Assembly (NCBI RefSeq): GCF_041725775.1
Contig: NZ_JBEUEL010000003.1
Span: 1 to 64,000, forward strand
Direction of reading: 5' to 3'
From: Pueribacillus sp041725775
GTDB taxonomy: Bacteria; Bacillota; Bacilli; Bacillales; UBA6769
Length of the DNA stretch: 64,000 bases
The notes below the pieces were generated by a model that did not search any database, was not told the DNA's origin, and saw only the letters and a list, made by a program, of their open reading frames with translations. The translations under genes and the position numbers were made by a program. Shown one piece after another: positions 18,781 to 28,298 of the stretch (positions are counted from its first letter, which is position 1; each line of letters starts with the position of its first letter).

Positions 18781-19725
18781 TGCAACACTCGGTTTTCGAT
18801 GTGCAACGTTTTTCTTATACCATCTTCTACCATGTAAGTGTTGATAGTTCCACGCGAGCGTTGGAATCGGTCCACGGTCGTGTAGCCAGTATTTATTTGG
18901 TATGTCCTGTTGCGGTGTTGTGCGTCCGATTTTGATGTTTCCGATGACAATCCCTTGCCCTTCGTGGCGATCGCGTAGTGCAATCGTGTTGCCTTCACCG
19001 TCGACAATCATTGAACCCGCTTCATAGTGCCCTTTATAATTCATTGGCATCCACGGCAACGGACATTCAATTTCCCCAACGTGGGCGGCGTGAATAATTG
19101 GTGCACCGACGTAAGTCGCAAAAACACGAACGGATTCTAGAGCAGTCCGCTCATTCTTTTCTTCCCAACGTGCAGTGACAGACTTTGGTACCCACGAAGG
19201 GACACTCCACCAACAGCTTCCTCCGACGATGACATCAACTTTTTCGCGTAGTCTCCTTGCTGTTTGCGAACGCATGAACTCCCAGCATAATGAAACCCCA
19301 ACAGTTTGACGATCATTCATTTCAATGATACCGTCATCCGTTCCACCGATGTAAAAACAGTTTTCCCACATCGTTGGAATGTCTTTGTCGTGTCTACCGA
19401 CAATTCCTTCTGGAGATACGAGGTAAAATGCATTACGAACGATATTGTCTTCATCTCTAGTAATGAAAGACCCACCGATGTACGCATGATGACGCTTTGC
19501 TAAATCAAGCAATAAATTTAATGCTGGACCATTCGGGGGCTGGATTGCATCGGTGATCCGAGGGTTAAAGGCCATTCCTGTCGTGAAAAATTCAGGGATG
19601 ATAATCCACTTTGCTCCTTTTTTCCCTGCTTCGTTCGCCATGTTTTCACAGGCGGTAAGATTAGCGTGTAGATCACCAATTTTCGGTTCTAGTTGAATGG
19701 CAGCTACTGTCACATCATTATTCAT
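18754..19725 (-). CDS. nitrilase-superfamily carbon-nitrogen hydrolase
   Basis: A 323-aa hydrolase that cleaves a non-peptide C-N bond (nitrile, amide or N-carbamoyl). The Glu-Lys-Cys triad is visible: Glu in IIIPEFFTTG (about residue 45), Lys in RHDKDIPTMWEN (about 115), Cys in GVSLCWEFMRSQ (about 148). The extra tail beyond about 280 is longer than in minimal omega-amidases. It faces the DUF3298 gene and is divergent from the FAD oxidase at 19893, with about 165 bases between, so both may serve one amine or amide degradation route. Start ATG has AAGGAG 12 bases upstream. Substrate unknown. Confidence 0.82.
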   Translation of the reverse strand: MNNDVTVAAIQLEPKIGDLHANLTACENMANEAGKKGAKWIIIPEFFTTGMAFNPRITDAIQPPNGPALNLLLDLAKRHHAYIGGSFITRDEDNIVRNAFYLVSPEGIVGRHDKDIPTMWENCFYIGGTDDGIIEMNDRQTVGVSLCWEFMRSQTARRLREKVDVIVGGSCWWSVPSWVPKSVTARWEEKNERTALESVRVFATYVGAPIIHAAHVGEIECPLPWMPMNYKGHYEAGSMIVDGEGNTIALRDRHEGQGIVIGNIKIGRTTPQQDIPNKYWLHDRGPIPTLAWNYQHLHGRRWYKKNVAHRKPSVAEKPKSLAK

Positions 19726-19892
19726 ATTCAGATGCAGCTCCTTTTGTAAACGCTATCATTTAAAGCGTAATCGATTGTAGGAGGTCAGGCAAGTCATTTA
19801 AAAAATAATAGCGAAAATTTGTAATCTTTTTACGAAAAATATGCGAATAGCGATATAATATGAACAATAGGGACGGATAAGGGGGCTTTTTC

Positions 19893-21203
19893 ATGATGGA
19901 TTACAAAAGCTTTTGGCTCGAACATGTTGGAAATTATGAACACTATTCTTCGTTACAAGATGATCAGAAAACGGATGTTTGTATAATTGGAGCGGGATAT
20001 ACAGGCTTGTCAACGGCGATTCATTTGAAAGAGAAAAATCCTTCGCTAGATGTAACGATTTTAGAAGCTGGTGTTGTTGGCATTGGGGCAAGTGGACGAA
20101 ATGGTGGATTTTCGATGCGTTTGTTTGGAATTACAATGGACATTACACGGTTTCGACACGGAAAGCAAAAAACGAAGGAAGCTGATATGTATATGGTTGA
20201 TGCCGTTGACTACTTAGAAACATTGATTAAGCGTTACGAGATTGATTGTGACTATGTACGTGATGGGATGATGACTGTTGCTACAAACGCTCAACAGTTA
20301 AACCATCTTGAAAAAGAGATGGAGCTTATCGACGATATCGGATTAAAAGGTTTCAAATGGATTGATCAAAAGGACACTCGTGAGCTCGTCAATTCACCGA
20401 CATACTTAGCTGCTCGCTATGATGAGCATTGTGCTCTTTTGCATCCTGCTAAGCTCGTAAGAGGGTTGGCGAAAGTGGCGGAACGTTTAGGCGTGAAAAT
20501 TTATGAAAATACAACTGTCATCGATGTAAAAACACGTACGAAAATCGTAGTGACATCAGGTGGGACGGTTCGTTCAGAAAAAATTTTATTCGCAACCAAT
20601 GCATACTCATCGTTTTACCCGAAGCTAAAGAAGAAGCAAATTCCGATTTACACGTATATTTCATTAACCGAGCCGCTCTCGGATAAACAGCTACAAGCCT
20701 TAAATTGGGAGAAGCGAGTTGGCGTAGAAGATTTCCGCAACTTTTTGCATTATTATCGGTTGACGCCTGATAATCGTCTCATGTTCGGTGGAGGTGAGGC
20801 CTTTTATTATTATGGAAGTCCACTCGATCGGGACAAAAACAAAGAGATGGATGCACGGCTTCAACAGACCGTAGCTGAAATCTTTCCCCAGCTTGATGGG
20901 ATTCAATTTACGCATCATTGGGGAGGACCGATCTCTGCATCACTCGATTTTATTCCGACGATTGGGAAAATAAGTAACGATATTTGGTATAGCATCGGTT
21001 GCATGGGACATGGTGTATCGTTAACGAATTACAACGGATTGACGTTAGCGGAGTTAATGCTTGAAGAGGAATCGAAACGGACAAACTTCTTTATTGTGAA
21101 TCGACGAATCTTTTCGATTCCGCCTGAGCCCTTTCGGTATATTATCGTATCGGGCATCCGTGCAGCATTGCGATATGAAGACAAAAGGGGGTTACGTAAA
21201 TAA
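19893..21203 (+). CDS. FAD-dependent amine oxidoreductase (DAO family, gamma-glutamylputrescine oxidase-like)
   Basis: A 436-aa flavoprotein of the D-amino-acid oxidase/sarcosine oxidase fold that would oxidise a secondary or primary amine. The FAD motif is CIIGAGYTGLSTAIHL (about residues 30-45), followed by GIGASGRNGGF, typical of PuuB-like oxidases, and a C-terminal WGGPISASLDFIPTIGK plus YSIGCMGHGVSLTNYNG that close the FAD site. The start is the double ATG at 19893 (GGGGG 8 bases upstream). Downstream lies a broken sulfite exporter. The taurine-type cluster beyond and the nitrilase before it suggest a role in amine/sulfonate use, but this is inference. Confidence 0.82.
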   Translation: MMDYKSFWLEHVGNYEHYSSLQDDQKTDVCIIGAGYTGLSTAIHLKEKNPSLDVTILEAGVVGIGASGRNGGFSMRLFGITMDITRFRHGKQKTKEADMYMVDAVDYLETLIKRYEIDCDYVRDGMMTVATNAQQLNHLEKEMELIDDIGLKGFKWIDQKDTRELVNSPTYLAARYDEHCALLHPAKLVRGLAKVAERLGVKIYENTTVIDVKTRTKIVVTSGGTVRSEKILFATNAYSSFYPKLKKKQIPIYTYISLTEPLSDKQLQALNWEKRVGVEDFRNFLHYYRLTPDNRLMFGGGEAFYYYGSPLDRDKNKEMDARLQQTVAEIFPQLDGIQFTHHWGGPISASLDFIPTIGKISNDIWYSIGCMGHGVSLTNYNGLTLAELMLEEESKRTNFFIVNRRIFSIPPEPFRYIIVSGIRAALRYEDKRGLRK

Positions 21204-21296
21204 TGTTTCCGCTTTGCTTTATGGTGTTATGTCAAGAGTGATTAGGTTTGGTGAATGCAAACTGACGACTTGGTGGTTTTAAAAAAAAGGTGTTTG

Positions 21297-22014
21297 GTTG
21301 GATATTCTTTTATTTATTATTATTATTATTTTGTTTGCGTCGACATTGCAATCAAGTACAGGATTTGATTTTTGATTTTGGCGACGCCTTTTTTATTGCT
21401 ATTATTTAAGCCGGCGGAAGCGATTCAAATTAATTTAATTTTATCGTTTGTAATTTCTGTTGTGCTTTATACGAAAATAAAACAAGATGTTCACGGTGGT
21501 ATGTTGAAGCGACTACTAATCGGAAGTGCTGTCGGTCTGCCAGTTGGTATGTTTTTGTTTTTATTGCTCGACCTTTCAACATTAAAACTCAGTATTAGCC
21601 TCGTCATTATAAGTTTAACGATTATGCTTCTTTTAAACTTCCGTATGAAGCAAACGAAACTTCGAGATCTTATCGTAGGTAGTATGGCGGGACTATTAAC
21701 GACAAGTATTGGGATGCCAGGTCCACCGGTGCTTCTTTACTTTGCAGGGACGCATACAGATAAAGCGATAGTATGAAGTACGACGCTCGTGTTTTATTTA
21801 GTTATTTATTCGCTAAGTGTAGGGGTTCAAGTGAGTGTTGGGGGAACGACGAAGTTGACGTGGATGGCGAGTGGGTTTGCATAGCCGTTTGTTTTTATCG
21901 GTATGTTTGTCGGTCAACGATTATTTAGGCGTATCAGTGAGTACCACTTTCAAATAGCGCTGTATATCATCTTAGTCTTTACAGGGCTGTACTTGTTAAT
22001 TGAAAATGAATATA
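21297..22014 (+). pseudogene. TauE/SafE-family sulfite/organosulfonate exporter, inactivated
   Basis: A four-transmembrane-module permease, readable from about TTG 21297 (LDILLFIIIIILFASTLQSSTGF), is disrupted by a one-base loss near 21365, continues in the next frame (ATPFLLLLFKPAEAIQ, then SIGMPGPPVLLYFAGTHTDKAI), then meets a TGA at 21774-21776 where the family has a sense codon, and a TAG near 21880 before PFVFIGMFVGQRLFRRIS. One frameshift plus two nonsense changes mean the gene is dead. The 134-codon open frame 21372-21776 is only its middle. It lies between the amine oxidase and the sulfonate-type transporter operon. Confidence 0.85.
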
Positions 22015-22015
22015 A

Positions 22016-22055
22016 GTCAAAAAGAACTGCACCTCCAATTTTTTTGGAGTGCAGT
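22016..22055 (-). terminator. terminator of the transporter/aminotransferase operon
   Basis: An inverted repeat (22026-22038 with 22044-22055, one bulge) has its T-rich tail on the minus strand (TTCTTTTTG), 17 bases after the aminotransferase stop. Confidence 0.7.
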
Positions 22056-22071
22056 CCGAAGAATCCGTTAA

Positions 22072-23412
22072 TTAAAGGTTAAAATCTTTTAGCACGGCTG
22101 TTAGCGTATCGACTAAGAAATGTAAGTCGTTTTCTGTTGATATAAGTGGTGGATTTAAACGGATGACGTTTTCGTCCATCGCAAAATGAAGCCCTTTGTC
22201 CTCACATGCTGCAGTAATTTGAGATATCCTTTCATCATTTAGCGGTTTTTTCGTTTTTTTATTACTGACAAGCTCAATTCCATAAAGAAATCCGATTCCA
22301 CGTACATCTCCAACGATATTTAACGATTTTAATTCGTGTAGCCTACTCAAAATGGTATCACTTTGTTTGGAAACTTTGTTCATGAGCTTGTCTCTTTCAA
22401 TAATTTCGATATTCTTTAAAGCAACGGCGCATCCGACCGGATGAGGCCCCATCGTTGAAAAGTGATTAAACTGATTGCCTTTTCTTTTAAATGTGCGATA
22501 TATTTTTTCACGTACTGATGTTGCTGCTAATGGGATATAGGCTCCCGTCATTCCTTTCGCCATCGTAACGATGTCTGGCTGAACGCCCTTAGAGTGCATG
22601 AAGCCAAACCATTTCCCCGTTTTTCCAAAACCTGTGACGACTTCATCAACGATTAATAAAATCTCATATTTCCTACAAATCTTCGATAGTAGTTGTAAAT
22701 ATTCTTGTGAAGGTACGATGCAACCACCAGCAAAAAGGACAGGCTCTACAAAGATACCAGCGATCGTTTCGGGTTGTTCGCGTTGAATAACTTCCTCAAT
22801 ATAGTTAGCAACACTTTGTTCAATACTTTCTGTTTGATTTCCGAATGGTGGGCGATACTCATAAGGCGGTAGCACGTGTATAAATCCAGGTGTCATCAAT
22901 CCTGGAAAGTCCGATTTAAAAACAGGCGTTGAAGATACATTTTGGACACCTAAAGTTCCCCCGTGGTAACCGTTATAATGTGAGATAAATTTATATTTGT
23001 TAGGATTTCCACTTTGAATGTGATACTGTCTCGCTATTTTTAATGCCACTTCGTTTGCCTCTGAACCACTCGTGGAAAAAAACGTCGTGTAATTTCCTTG
23101 AAGAATGTCGCTTAGTTTTGTTGCTAGTTCAATGGCTGGAATTTGTAATTTTGCAGGTGTGAAATAAGCTAAATGTTTCATTTGTTCTGTTGCAGCTTCA
23201 ATCAGTTCTTCATGACCATAGCCTAAGTTTAGACAGCTATGCACAGAGGTTGCTTCAAAATATCTGTTTCCGTCAAGATCGATTGACCAGGCGCCTTCCC
23301 CTTTAACTGCAATCTGCGTTTTTGAGTTTTCATCAGATTCACTTAAACTTTGCCATAAATGGCGATTCGCTTTTTCATACAGTTGATCTATTTTTAAGTT
23401 GTGATTTGTCAT
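22072..23412 (-). CDS. class III PLP aminotransferase, possibly taurine or omega-amino acid:keto acid transaminase
   Basis: A 446-aa fold-type I transaminase. STSGSEANEVALKIAR and HYNGYHGGTLG are the cofactor phosphate and ring contacts, IVDEVVTGFGKTGKWFG carries the PLP Asp, and AKGMTGAYIPLAA contains the Schiff-base Lys (about residue 277). Class III enzymes act on amino groups distal to a carboxylate or sulfonate. It is the last gene behind a sulfonate-type ABC transporter, and a TauE relic lies next door, so taurine transamination to sulfoacetaldehyde is a good hypothesis; beta-alanine or a polyamine is possible. No sulfoacetaldehyde acetyltransferase (Xsc) is in the window. ATG 23412 is preferred over TTG 23418 for its spacing to AAAGGGG. 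Confidence 0.85.
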   Translation of the reverse strand: MTNHNLKIDQLYEKANRHLWQSLSESDENSKTQIAVKGEGAWSIDLDGNRYFEATSVHSCLNLGYGHEELIEAATEQMKHLAYFTPAKLQIPAIELATKLSDILQGNYTTFFSTSGSEANEVALKIARQYHIQSGNPNKYKFISHYNGYHGGTLGVQNVSSTPVFKSDFPGLMTPGFIHVLPPYEYRPPFGNQTESIEQSVANYIEEVIQREQPETIAGIFVEPVLFAGGCIVPSQEYLQLLSKICRKYEILLIVDEVVTGFGKTGKWFGFMHSKGVQPDIVTMAKGMTGAYIPLAATSVREKIYRTFKRKGNQFNHFSTMGPHPVGCAVALKNIEIIERDKLMNKVSKQSDTILSRLHELKSLNIVGDVRGIGFLYGIELVSNKKTKKPLNDERISQITAACEDKGLHFAMDENVIRLNPPLISTENDLHFLVDTLTAVLKDFNL

Positions 23413-23542
23413 TAACAATTAACCCCTTTCTAACCTTATGTTTATATGATAGGTTTACGGATTAAATCATTTTCAAATTGAATCGGTACTAGGGGGAGAG
23501 GAAATAGAGAGTTACGTTTTCTATATTTCTATGAACTTGTTC

Positions 23543-24589
23543 TTATTGAGCAATTGCATTGACAAATTGTGGATCGATTGCTTTTTTGAAAGCTTCTAAA
23601 TCAGGGGCAGAAGTGATTGATTTTTGATTAACTAAAAAATCAGCGGTATCTTTTAATACGTCTGCCATATCGCCACCTAAATATTTTTCACTAGCTTGTT
23701 CTTTGGCATTCAACCATATTAATTGATCCATCGTTTCAGAAGCATCTTCGACTGAAATTTCTAATTCATCAGCTACGATTTGATAAGCTTCTTCAGGAGA
23801 AGAACGGAAAAACTCAACGCCATTATGAAAAGCTTCGATATATTTTTCAACAATGTCAGGATGTTTTTCAATAAAGTCAGTATTAACAACACAGACTTCT
23901 GCTGTAATTAACCCATCATTTGCGAGGTCTCCGCTCGTAAGGATGACGTTACCGCCACGATTCGCCATATTCCCTAACACCGGTTGCCAGACGTATCCAC
24001 CATCGATCAGATCCCCTTCCCAAGCCGCGAATATATCTTGTGGCTGCATATCTAAAAGTGTAACGGAATTTTCATCGATGTTATTCAATTTAAGAGCATT
24101 TAACAGCATATAGTGTGGGGTTGAACCAAATGTAACGGCAATATCTTTTCCTTCTAAATCTTCTAATGATTTAATGCCACTATTTTCTTTCACAACTAAG
24201 GCTTCGTTATCTCCAAGAACGTCATAAATCCAGACGACTTTATACGAAAGATCTTGAGATATTCCGCTTGCTGCCATCGGTGTCCCGACTAAACCAGCAT
24301 CGATACTTCCAGCAGCAACAGCCATATTGACATCAATTCCTGTGTCAAAATGATGCCACTTTACTTCTACGTTCATTTCTTTAAGTTTTTCTTCGATTAA
24401 TCCTAATGACTTTGTGAGAATTTCCACATTAGGTATCGATTGATAACCGATATTAAATACAACAGTATCACTCGTTTCAGTATTCGATTTCGGTTCTTTT
24501 GAATCACCTGATTGATTGCTACAAGCATTTAAAACGAGTAGAAAAGCTATAAGTAAAAAATAAATCGTGTTAAATTTAAACTTTTTCAT
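23543..24589 (-). CDS. ABC transporter substrate-binding lipoprotein, SsuA/TauA/NMT1 type
   Basis: A 348-aa lipoprotein with a signal peptide ending in the lipobox VLNAC (Cys about residue 22), so it should be tethered outside the membrane. The mature part is a periplasmic-binding-like type 2 fold of the taurine/sulfonate/nitrate group: IGYQSIPNVEILTKSLGLIEE at the start, AGSIDAGLVGTPMAASG in the first lobe, and GYVWQPVLGNMANRGG in the second. It would deliver the solute to the permease at 25618. ATG 24589 is favoured over ATG 24607 because AAGGGA sits 9 bases before it and it gives a standard signal peptide. Confidence 0.88.
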   Translation of the reverse strand: MKKFKFNTIYFLLIAFLLVLNACSNQSGDSKEPKSNTETSDTVVFNIGYQSIPNVEILTKSLGLIEEKLKEMNVEVKWHHFDTGIDVNMAVAAGSIDAGLVGTPMAASGISQDLSYKVVWIYDVLGDNEALVVKENSGIKSLEDLEGKDIAVTFGSTPHYMLLNALKLNNIDENSVTLLDMQPQDIFAAWEGDLIDGGYVWQPVLGNMANRGGNVILTSGDLANDGLITAEVCVVNTDFIEKHPDIVEKYIEAFHNGVEFFRSSPEEAYQIVADELEISVEDASETMDQLIWLNAKEQASEKYLGGDMADVLKDTADFLVNQKSITSAPDLEAFKKAIDPQFVNAIAQ

Positions 24590-24644
24590 TTTAATTCGTC
24601 CCTTCATAATAGAATATTCAAAATGTAAATTTAAAGATAACTAG

Positions 24645-25448
24645 TTAAAGCTGTATCAAACTTACGATTTCTTCGCGCTTTTCGATGAACTCTGTTGTCG
24701 ACCTAAATTTACGACTTTGTCCATTCCCAATTTCATACGGAAGTTGGTTGTCGTATTGTTTGATGATTTGTCCTGGGCGCGCTGACATGATAATGATGTT
24801 CGTTCCGAGAAGCAAAGCTTCTTCTACATCATGCGTAATAAAAAAGATTGTTTTGTTTGTTTCTTTCCAAATGGAGCGAATGACCTCTTGCATCTGCTCT
24901 TTTGCCATTGCATCTAAGGCACCGAACGGTTCATCCATTAAGATGATTCGCGGATCATTGACAAGTGCTCGGGCAATCGATGCACGTTGTTTCATTCCCC
25001 CAGATAACTCGTAAGGCGCCAGCTTTTTAAATTTTTCCAAACCAACCATTTTTAAATATTCATGTACAACGTTTTGACGTTCATGCAAAGGAATTTTTCG
25101 CATTTTCAATCCAAATTCCACATTTTGCTCGATGTTGAGCCAAGGGTAGAGTGTTGGTTGCTGAAAAACGACTCCTCGATGCTTATCTGGTTTGTCTGGA
25201 ATGGGATCTCCATCAAGAAAAACCTCACCACTGGTCGGTTGTAAAAATCCGGCAATAATACGAAGAAGTGTTGTTTTCCCACATCCAGACGGGCCAAGCA
25301 CACAAACAAAACTACCTTCTTGAATGTTTAGGTGGATATTTTTTAATGCGGATACGCTTTGAAGCCCAGCTTTATAATCTAAATTAAGATCTCGGATTTC
25401 GATGACATTTGGACGTTGTTGTTTTGCGACATCTTCTACGAATGCCAT
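24645..25448 (-). CDS. ABC transporter ATP-binding protein, SsuB/TauB type
   Basis: A 267-aa ATPase with Walker A GPSGCGKTTLL, signature LSGGMKQR, Walker B RIILMDEPFGALD and switch His in FITHDVEEA. The EPFGALDAMAKEQMQ stretch is typical of the sulfonate/nitrate/taurine importers. It powers uptake through the permease encoded upstream. ATG 25448 was chosen because AAGGAG lies 9 bases upstream; ATG 25466 would overlap the ribosome site. The gap to the binding protein is 55 bases, all in one operon on the minus strand. Confidence 0.9.
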   Translation of the reverse strand: MAFVEDVAKQQRPNVIEIRDLNLDYKAGLQSVSALKNIHLNIQEGSFVCVLGPSGCGKTTLLRIIAGFLQPTSGEVFLDGDPIPDKPDKHRGVVFQQPTLYPWLNIEQNVEFGLKMRKIPLHERQNVVHEYLKMVGLEKFKKLAPYELSGGMKQRASIARALVNDPRIILMDEPFGALDAMAKEQMQEVIRSIWKETNKTIFFITHDVEEALLLGTNIIIMSARPGQIIKQYDNQLPYEIGNGQSRKFRSTTEFIEKREEIVSLIQL

Positions 25449-25617
25449 GAGTAAAATCTCCTTCATGTTTCATTTTTGCGAGCATGACTTCTAATTTTTA
25501 ACTAAATGGTGTTAGTTTTATTGTTTTCGTGACTTGTATGCAATCAAGGTGATTCTGACATCGATAGTTCAGAACGATATAATTTGTAGTTCATGTAATC
25601 GACCGATAGTTCAATAT

Positions 25618-26520
25618 TTAAGCTTTCCCTTTCCATGGCACAGCTTTTCTTTCTGCGATGCGGATCAACCAATCTAGGAAGATACCTGTTAAACCCATAA
25701 TAATAATACCGACTAGCATAATATCACTTCGTAAAAACTTACTTGCATCAAGCACCATCCATCCGATCCCATTTACCGCTGCTACAACTTCAGAAGCAAC
25801 AAGTGTCGTATAGGTAAATCCTGTTGCGGTACGCAAACCAGTAAAAATATTTGGTAAACACGAAGGGAAAATGACATAACGAAATTCTTGCCACTTGTTT
25901 GCGCCTAAACTTTGAGCGGAATAAATTTGGTCTTCATGTACACCTCGAACAGCTGACATCGCAGCAATGTACATTGGAGGAAATGCAGCCAAATATAACA
26001 GTACAATTTTAGATAGATCTCCGATGCCAAACCAAAGAATGAGTAAAACATAATAAGCTAGTGGTGGAATCGGACGATAAAATTCAACGAGTGGATCTAA
26101 AGCTGCTTGAACTTTTGATGAATATCCGCTCAGTAAGCCTAGTGGAATGGCCGTAGCTATTGCTAACAAAAATGCAAGAAGCATTCGGAACATACTATGT
26201 CCCCAGTGTTCCCAAAGCATATTTCCTTTGTAACCATGTGTAAGAAGGTCCGTAAAAGCTGCCCACGTTGACGCTGGAGAAGGAAATAAAGTGGGTGAGA
26301 CGAGTTCCAATTTTGTAACGAGATACCAAAGTGACACAATAATAACGATGGAGAATCCCTTTATACTTGCTTCCATTCCTTTGGTCCATCGCTTTTTGGA
26401 AAGGGGGATCGTTCGGTTAATCGATTTAATTCCTTCCGAAGTTAGATGTGATGGTGAATTTTGCAAGTTTTTTTCTACATTTTTTGATATGTTATGATTC
26501 AAAACGTTTTCCACTCCCAT
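25618..26520 (-). CDS. ABC transporter permease, SsuC/TauC type
   Basis: A 300-aa inner membrane permease with about six helices (first at 50-70) and an unusual 45-residue hydrophilic N-terminus. The EAA-type loop that meets the ATPase reads SAVRGVHEDQIYSAQSLGANKWQEF (middle portion), followed by the family signature TGLRTATGFTYTTLVASEVVAA. It is the first gene of the permease, ATPase, binding protein, aminotransferase order. Start ATG 26520 has a poor ribosome site, so an internal start is possible. Confidence 0.87.
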   Translation of the reverse strand: MGVENVLNHNISKNVEKNLQNSPSHLTSEGIKSINRTIPLSKKRWTKGMEASIKGFSIVIIVSLWYLVTKLELVSPTLFPSPASTWAAFTDLLTHGYKGNMLWEHWGHSMFRMLLAFLLAIATAIPLGLLSGYSSKVQAALDPLVEFYRPIPPLAYYVLLILWFGIGDLSKIVLLYLAAFPPMYIAAMSAVRGVHEDQIYSAQSLGANKWQEFRYVIFPSCLPNIFTGLRTATGFTYTTLVASEVVAAVNGIGWMVLDASKFLRSDIMLVGIIIMGLTGIFLDWLIRIAERKAVPWKGKA

Positions 26521-26919
26521 TCCAATTGGGTCTTATTTTCGTTAATTCCAATCAATTATATTAAACATACCATAATTATAGGAATTGAAGTTAGTTTTTA
26601 TAATATCACCATTTCCATTCCTTTTCAATACAAAAGGAATTGGGGTTTTTTACAATAAAAAAATTGAGAGGCTGTGGGGGTGGGTTTGATTCGTTTATTC
26701 CTAGAGAAGGATTTTTCAATCAAGAGTTAGAGGTGAAGGGGAGAAGGAGGTAACGTTGTTTTTTGTTTTATCTTGAATCGGTTCGTTCGAGACATTTAGA
26801 ATACTTCCGCTAAGCTAGTTTATTTTCTTTCTTTTGATTATGAACAAGTGGTTTCATTATCGGCGGAAGCATTCACTATATTGCGCTAGACCGATGAAAA
26901 AATAAAGGTGCCTACTTCA
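26521..26919. other. promoter region of the transporter operon with a 9-bp hairpin
   Basis: ATTCCTTTT at 26617-26625 is inverted at 26632-26640 and followed by GGGGTTTTTT on the plus strand. No plus-strand gene ends here, so it may be an operator or the remains of a terminator. Minus-strand TATAAT-like boxes occur in 26560-26600. No gene is supported in 26641-26919. Confidence 0.35.
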
Positions 26920-28133
26920 CTAAAGTTCAACGGACCATTTTAGAGATTTTCTATAAATGTGATAAACATCGCTTTCCTTAATATGGTGGGCTTTACTTTG
27001 TTCGCTAACCGTTGACCATTCTCCGTTTTTTACAGTGATGACTAAGTTTAGCACTTGTTTGTGGTGATTGTCGTTTCCTTTAAGTGCATGGCTTACTTCA
27101 TCGGTAATCGGCAAGTCTTTTAATATTTTTTCCGTAGGAATGCCTAAAATGGAATCCATAAGTGAAAATAATCCTGTCATAAAATAACCGGTATCTGAAG
27201 ATGTTTTGTTCTGAAGTTTACCGATTTCTTTGCACATTTTTGCTCTCACTAAACATGTGTGAATCACTTCGCTCGGCATATGTTTTTCACCTAAAAAATT
27301 TCTAAGTGCAAGGACATAGATCCATTTTTTAATTTCATTTCAGCCTAAATAAGTGATCGCTTGTATGATCGAGTGAATTTATATTTTGGGCGAAGTGCAG
27401 AAGAATTAATTAATTTTAGTAGTTGATAAGACAAGGAAAGGTCTCTTTCAATTAAGGCAATCGCCTGAATGTTAGGTTCTTTCTCAGATAACTTTTGGAC
27501 AATGTTAAAATAGATATGAACATATGTTGGCACATCATAGGAGGAAAAAATGACAGGTTTTGAGAAAAAGTAGCTTTGGAAATAAACATATTCATACTTT
27601 TTTGCTTCTTCGAACTCGTTTCTTGTCTCCACTTTTTCTGCTAAAAGGTGTAGATGTTGTGACTTCGCTAGTTTTTCAATTTTTCTACGCATCTGTTGTG
27701 ACGTGTTTTGAAAGTCTACTTTTAAAATGTTGACGTGCTTTAATAATTCGAGAATATACGGGTCACTTTCGTGAAAGACGAAGTCATCGAGTGCGAGTGT
27801 GTAACCGAGGCTGTTTAGCCTTTGACAGATGGTTATTAATTTTGGATTAGGGACGACATTTTCTAAAACTTCAATTACAATTTCCGACGGGTCAAAATAA
27901 GTTGGAAGATCAAACTCTAATAGTTTTTTGGTAAAATTAATAAAGCATGGTTTCCCTTGTGATATTTCAAAAATGCCAATGTTTAAAAAATTATAATAAT
28001 AACATTAACCGTTGCTTTATCTTCATTCGTCACTGAGAATGCATTTGATTTACCGCTTCGATAAAGAAGCTCCATATGCTACGACATCTTCTATTTTGTT
28101 AAAAATGGGTTGGCGAGCGACGTATACTTCCAT
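26920..28133 (-). pseudogene. EAL-HDOD signalling protein (YuxH-like), frameshifted
   Basis: From ATG 28133 the product starts MEVYVARQPIFNKIEDVVAY, a degenerate EAL domain as in YuxH. An extra base near 28072 shifts the frame, a two-base change near 28000 shifts it again, then VIEVLENVVPNPK, LALDDFVFHES and YFQSYFFSKPVIFSS follow in one frame, and the HDOD part begins (IERDLSLSYQLLKLINSSA). A further shift or stop lies near 27345-27360, after which MPSEVIHTCLVRAKMC to the stop at 26920 completes the HDOD domain. Intact relatives bind partners in c-di-GMP-linked or stress signalling; this copy is dead. Confidence 0.8.
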
Positions 28134-28260
28134 TCTGTTATCCTTTCAATCCTTTTTTTTCAAAACATTTCATAATTTCAATTCATTGTTTTATATATTC
28201 ATCCATTAGTTGCATACCTAAAGTTTGTGTTTACAGAAAGATTAGCATAAAAAGTGAAGA

Positions 28261-28291
28261 AAAAGCAGGTGAGGAAATTCAACCTGCTTTT
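28261..28291 (-). terminator. terminator of the methionine synthase-like gene
   Basis: A 10-bp stem (28261-28270 with 28282-28291) is followed on the minus strand by TTCTTCACTTTTT. It lies just after the stop of the gene at 28299. Confidence 0.75.
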
Positions 28292-28298
28292 GTAAAAA

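Noticed and set aside
21372..21776. 134-codon frame that could be called an intact small membrane protein
   Set aside because: It is the middle of a TauE/SafE gene; upstream and downstream family sequence continues beyond a frameshift and stop codons.
26617..26640. 9-bp hairpin with T run called as a terminator
   Set aside because: No gene on that strand ends there, so it is recorded only as a hairpin in the promoter region.
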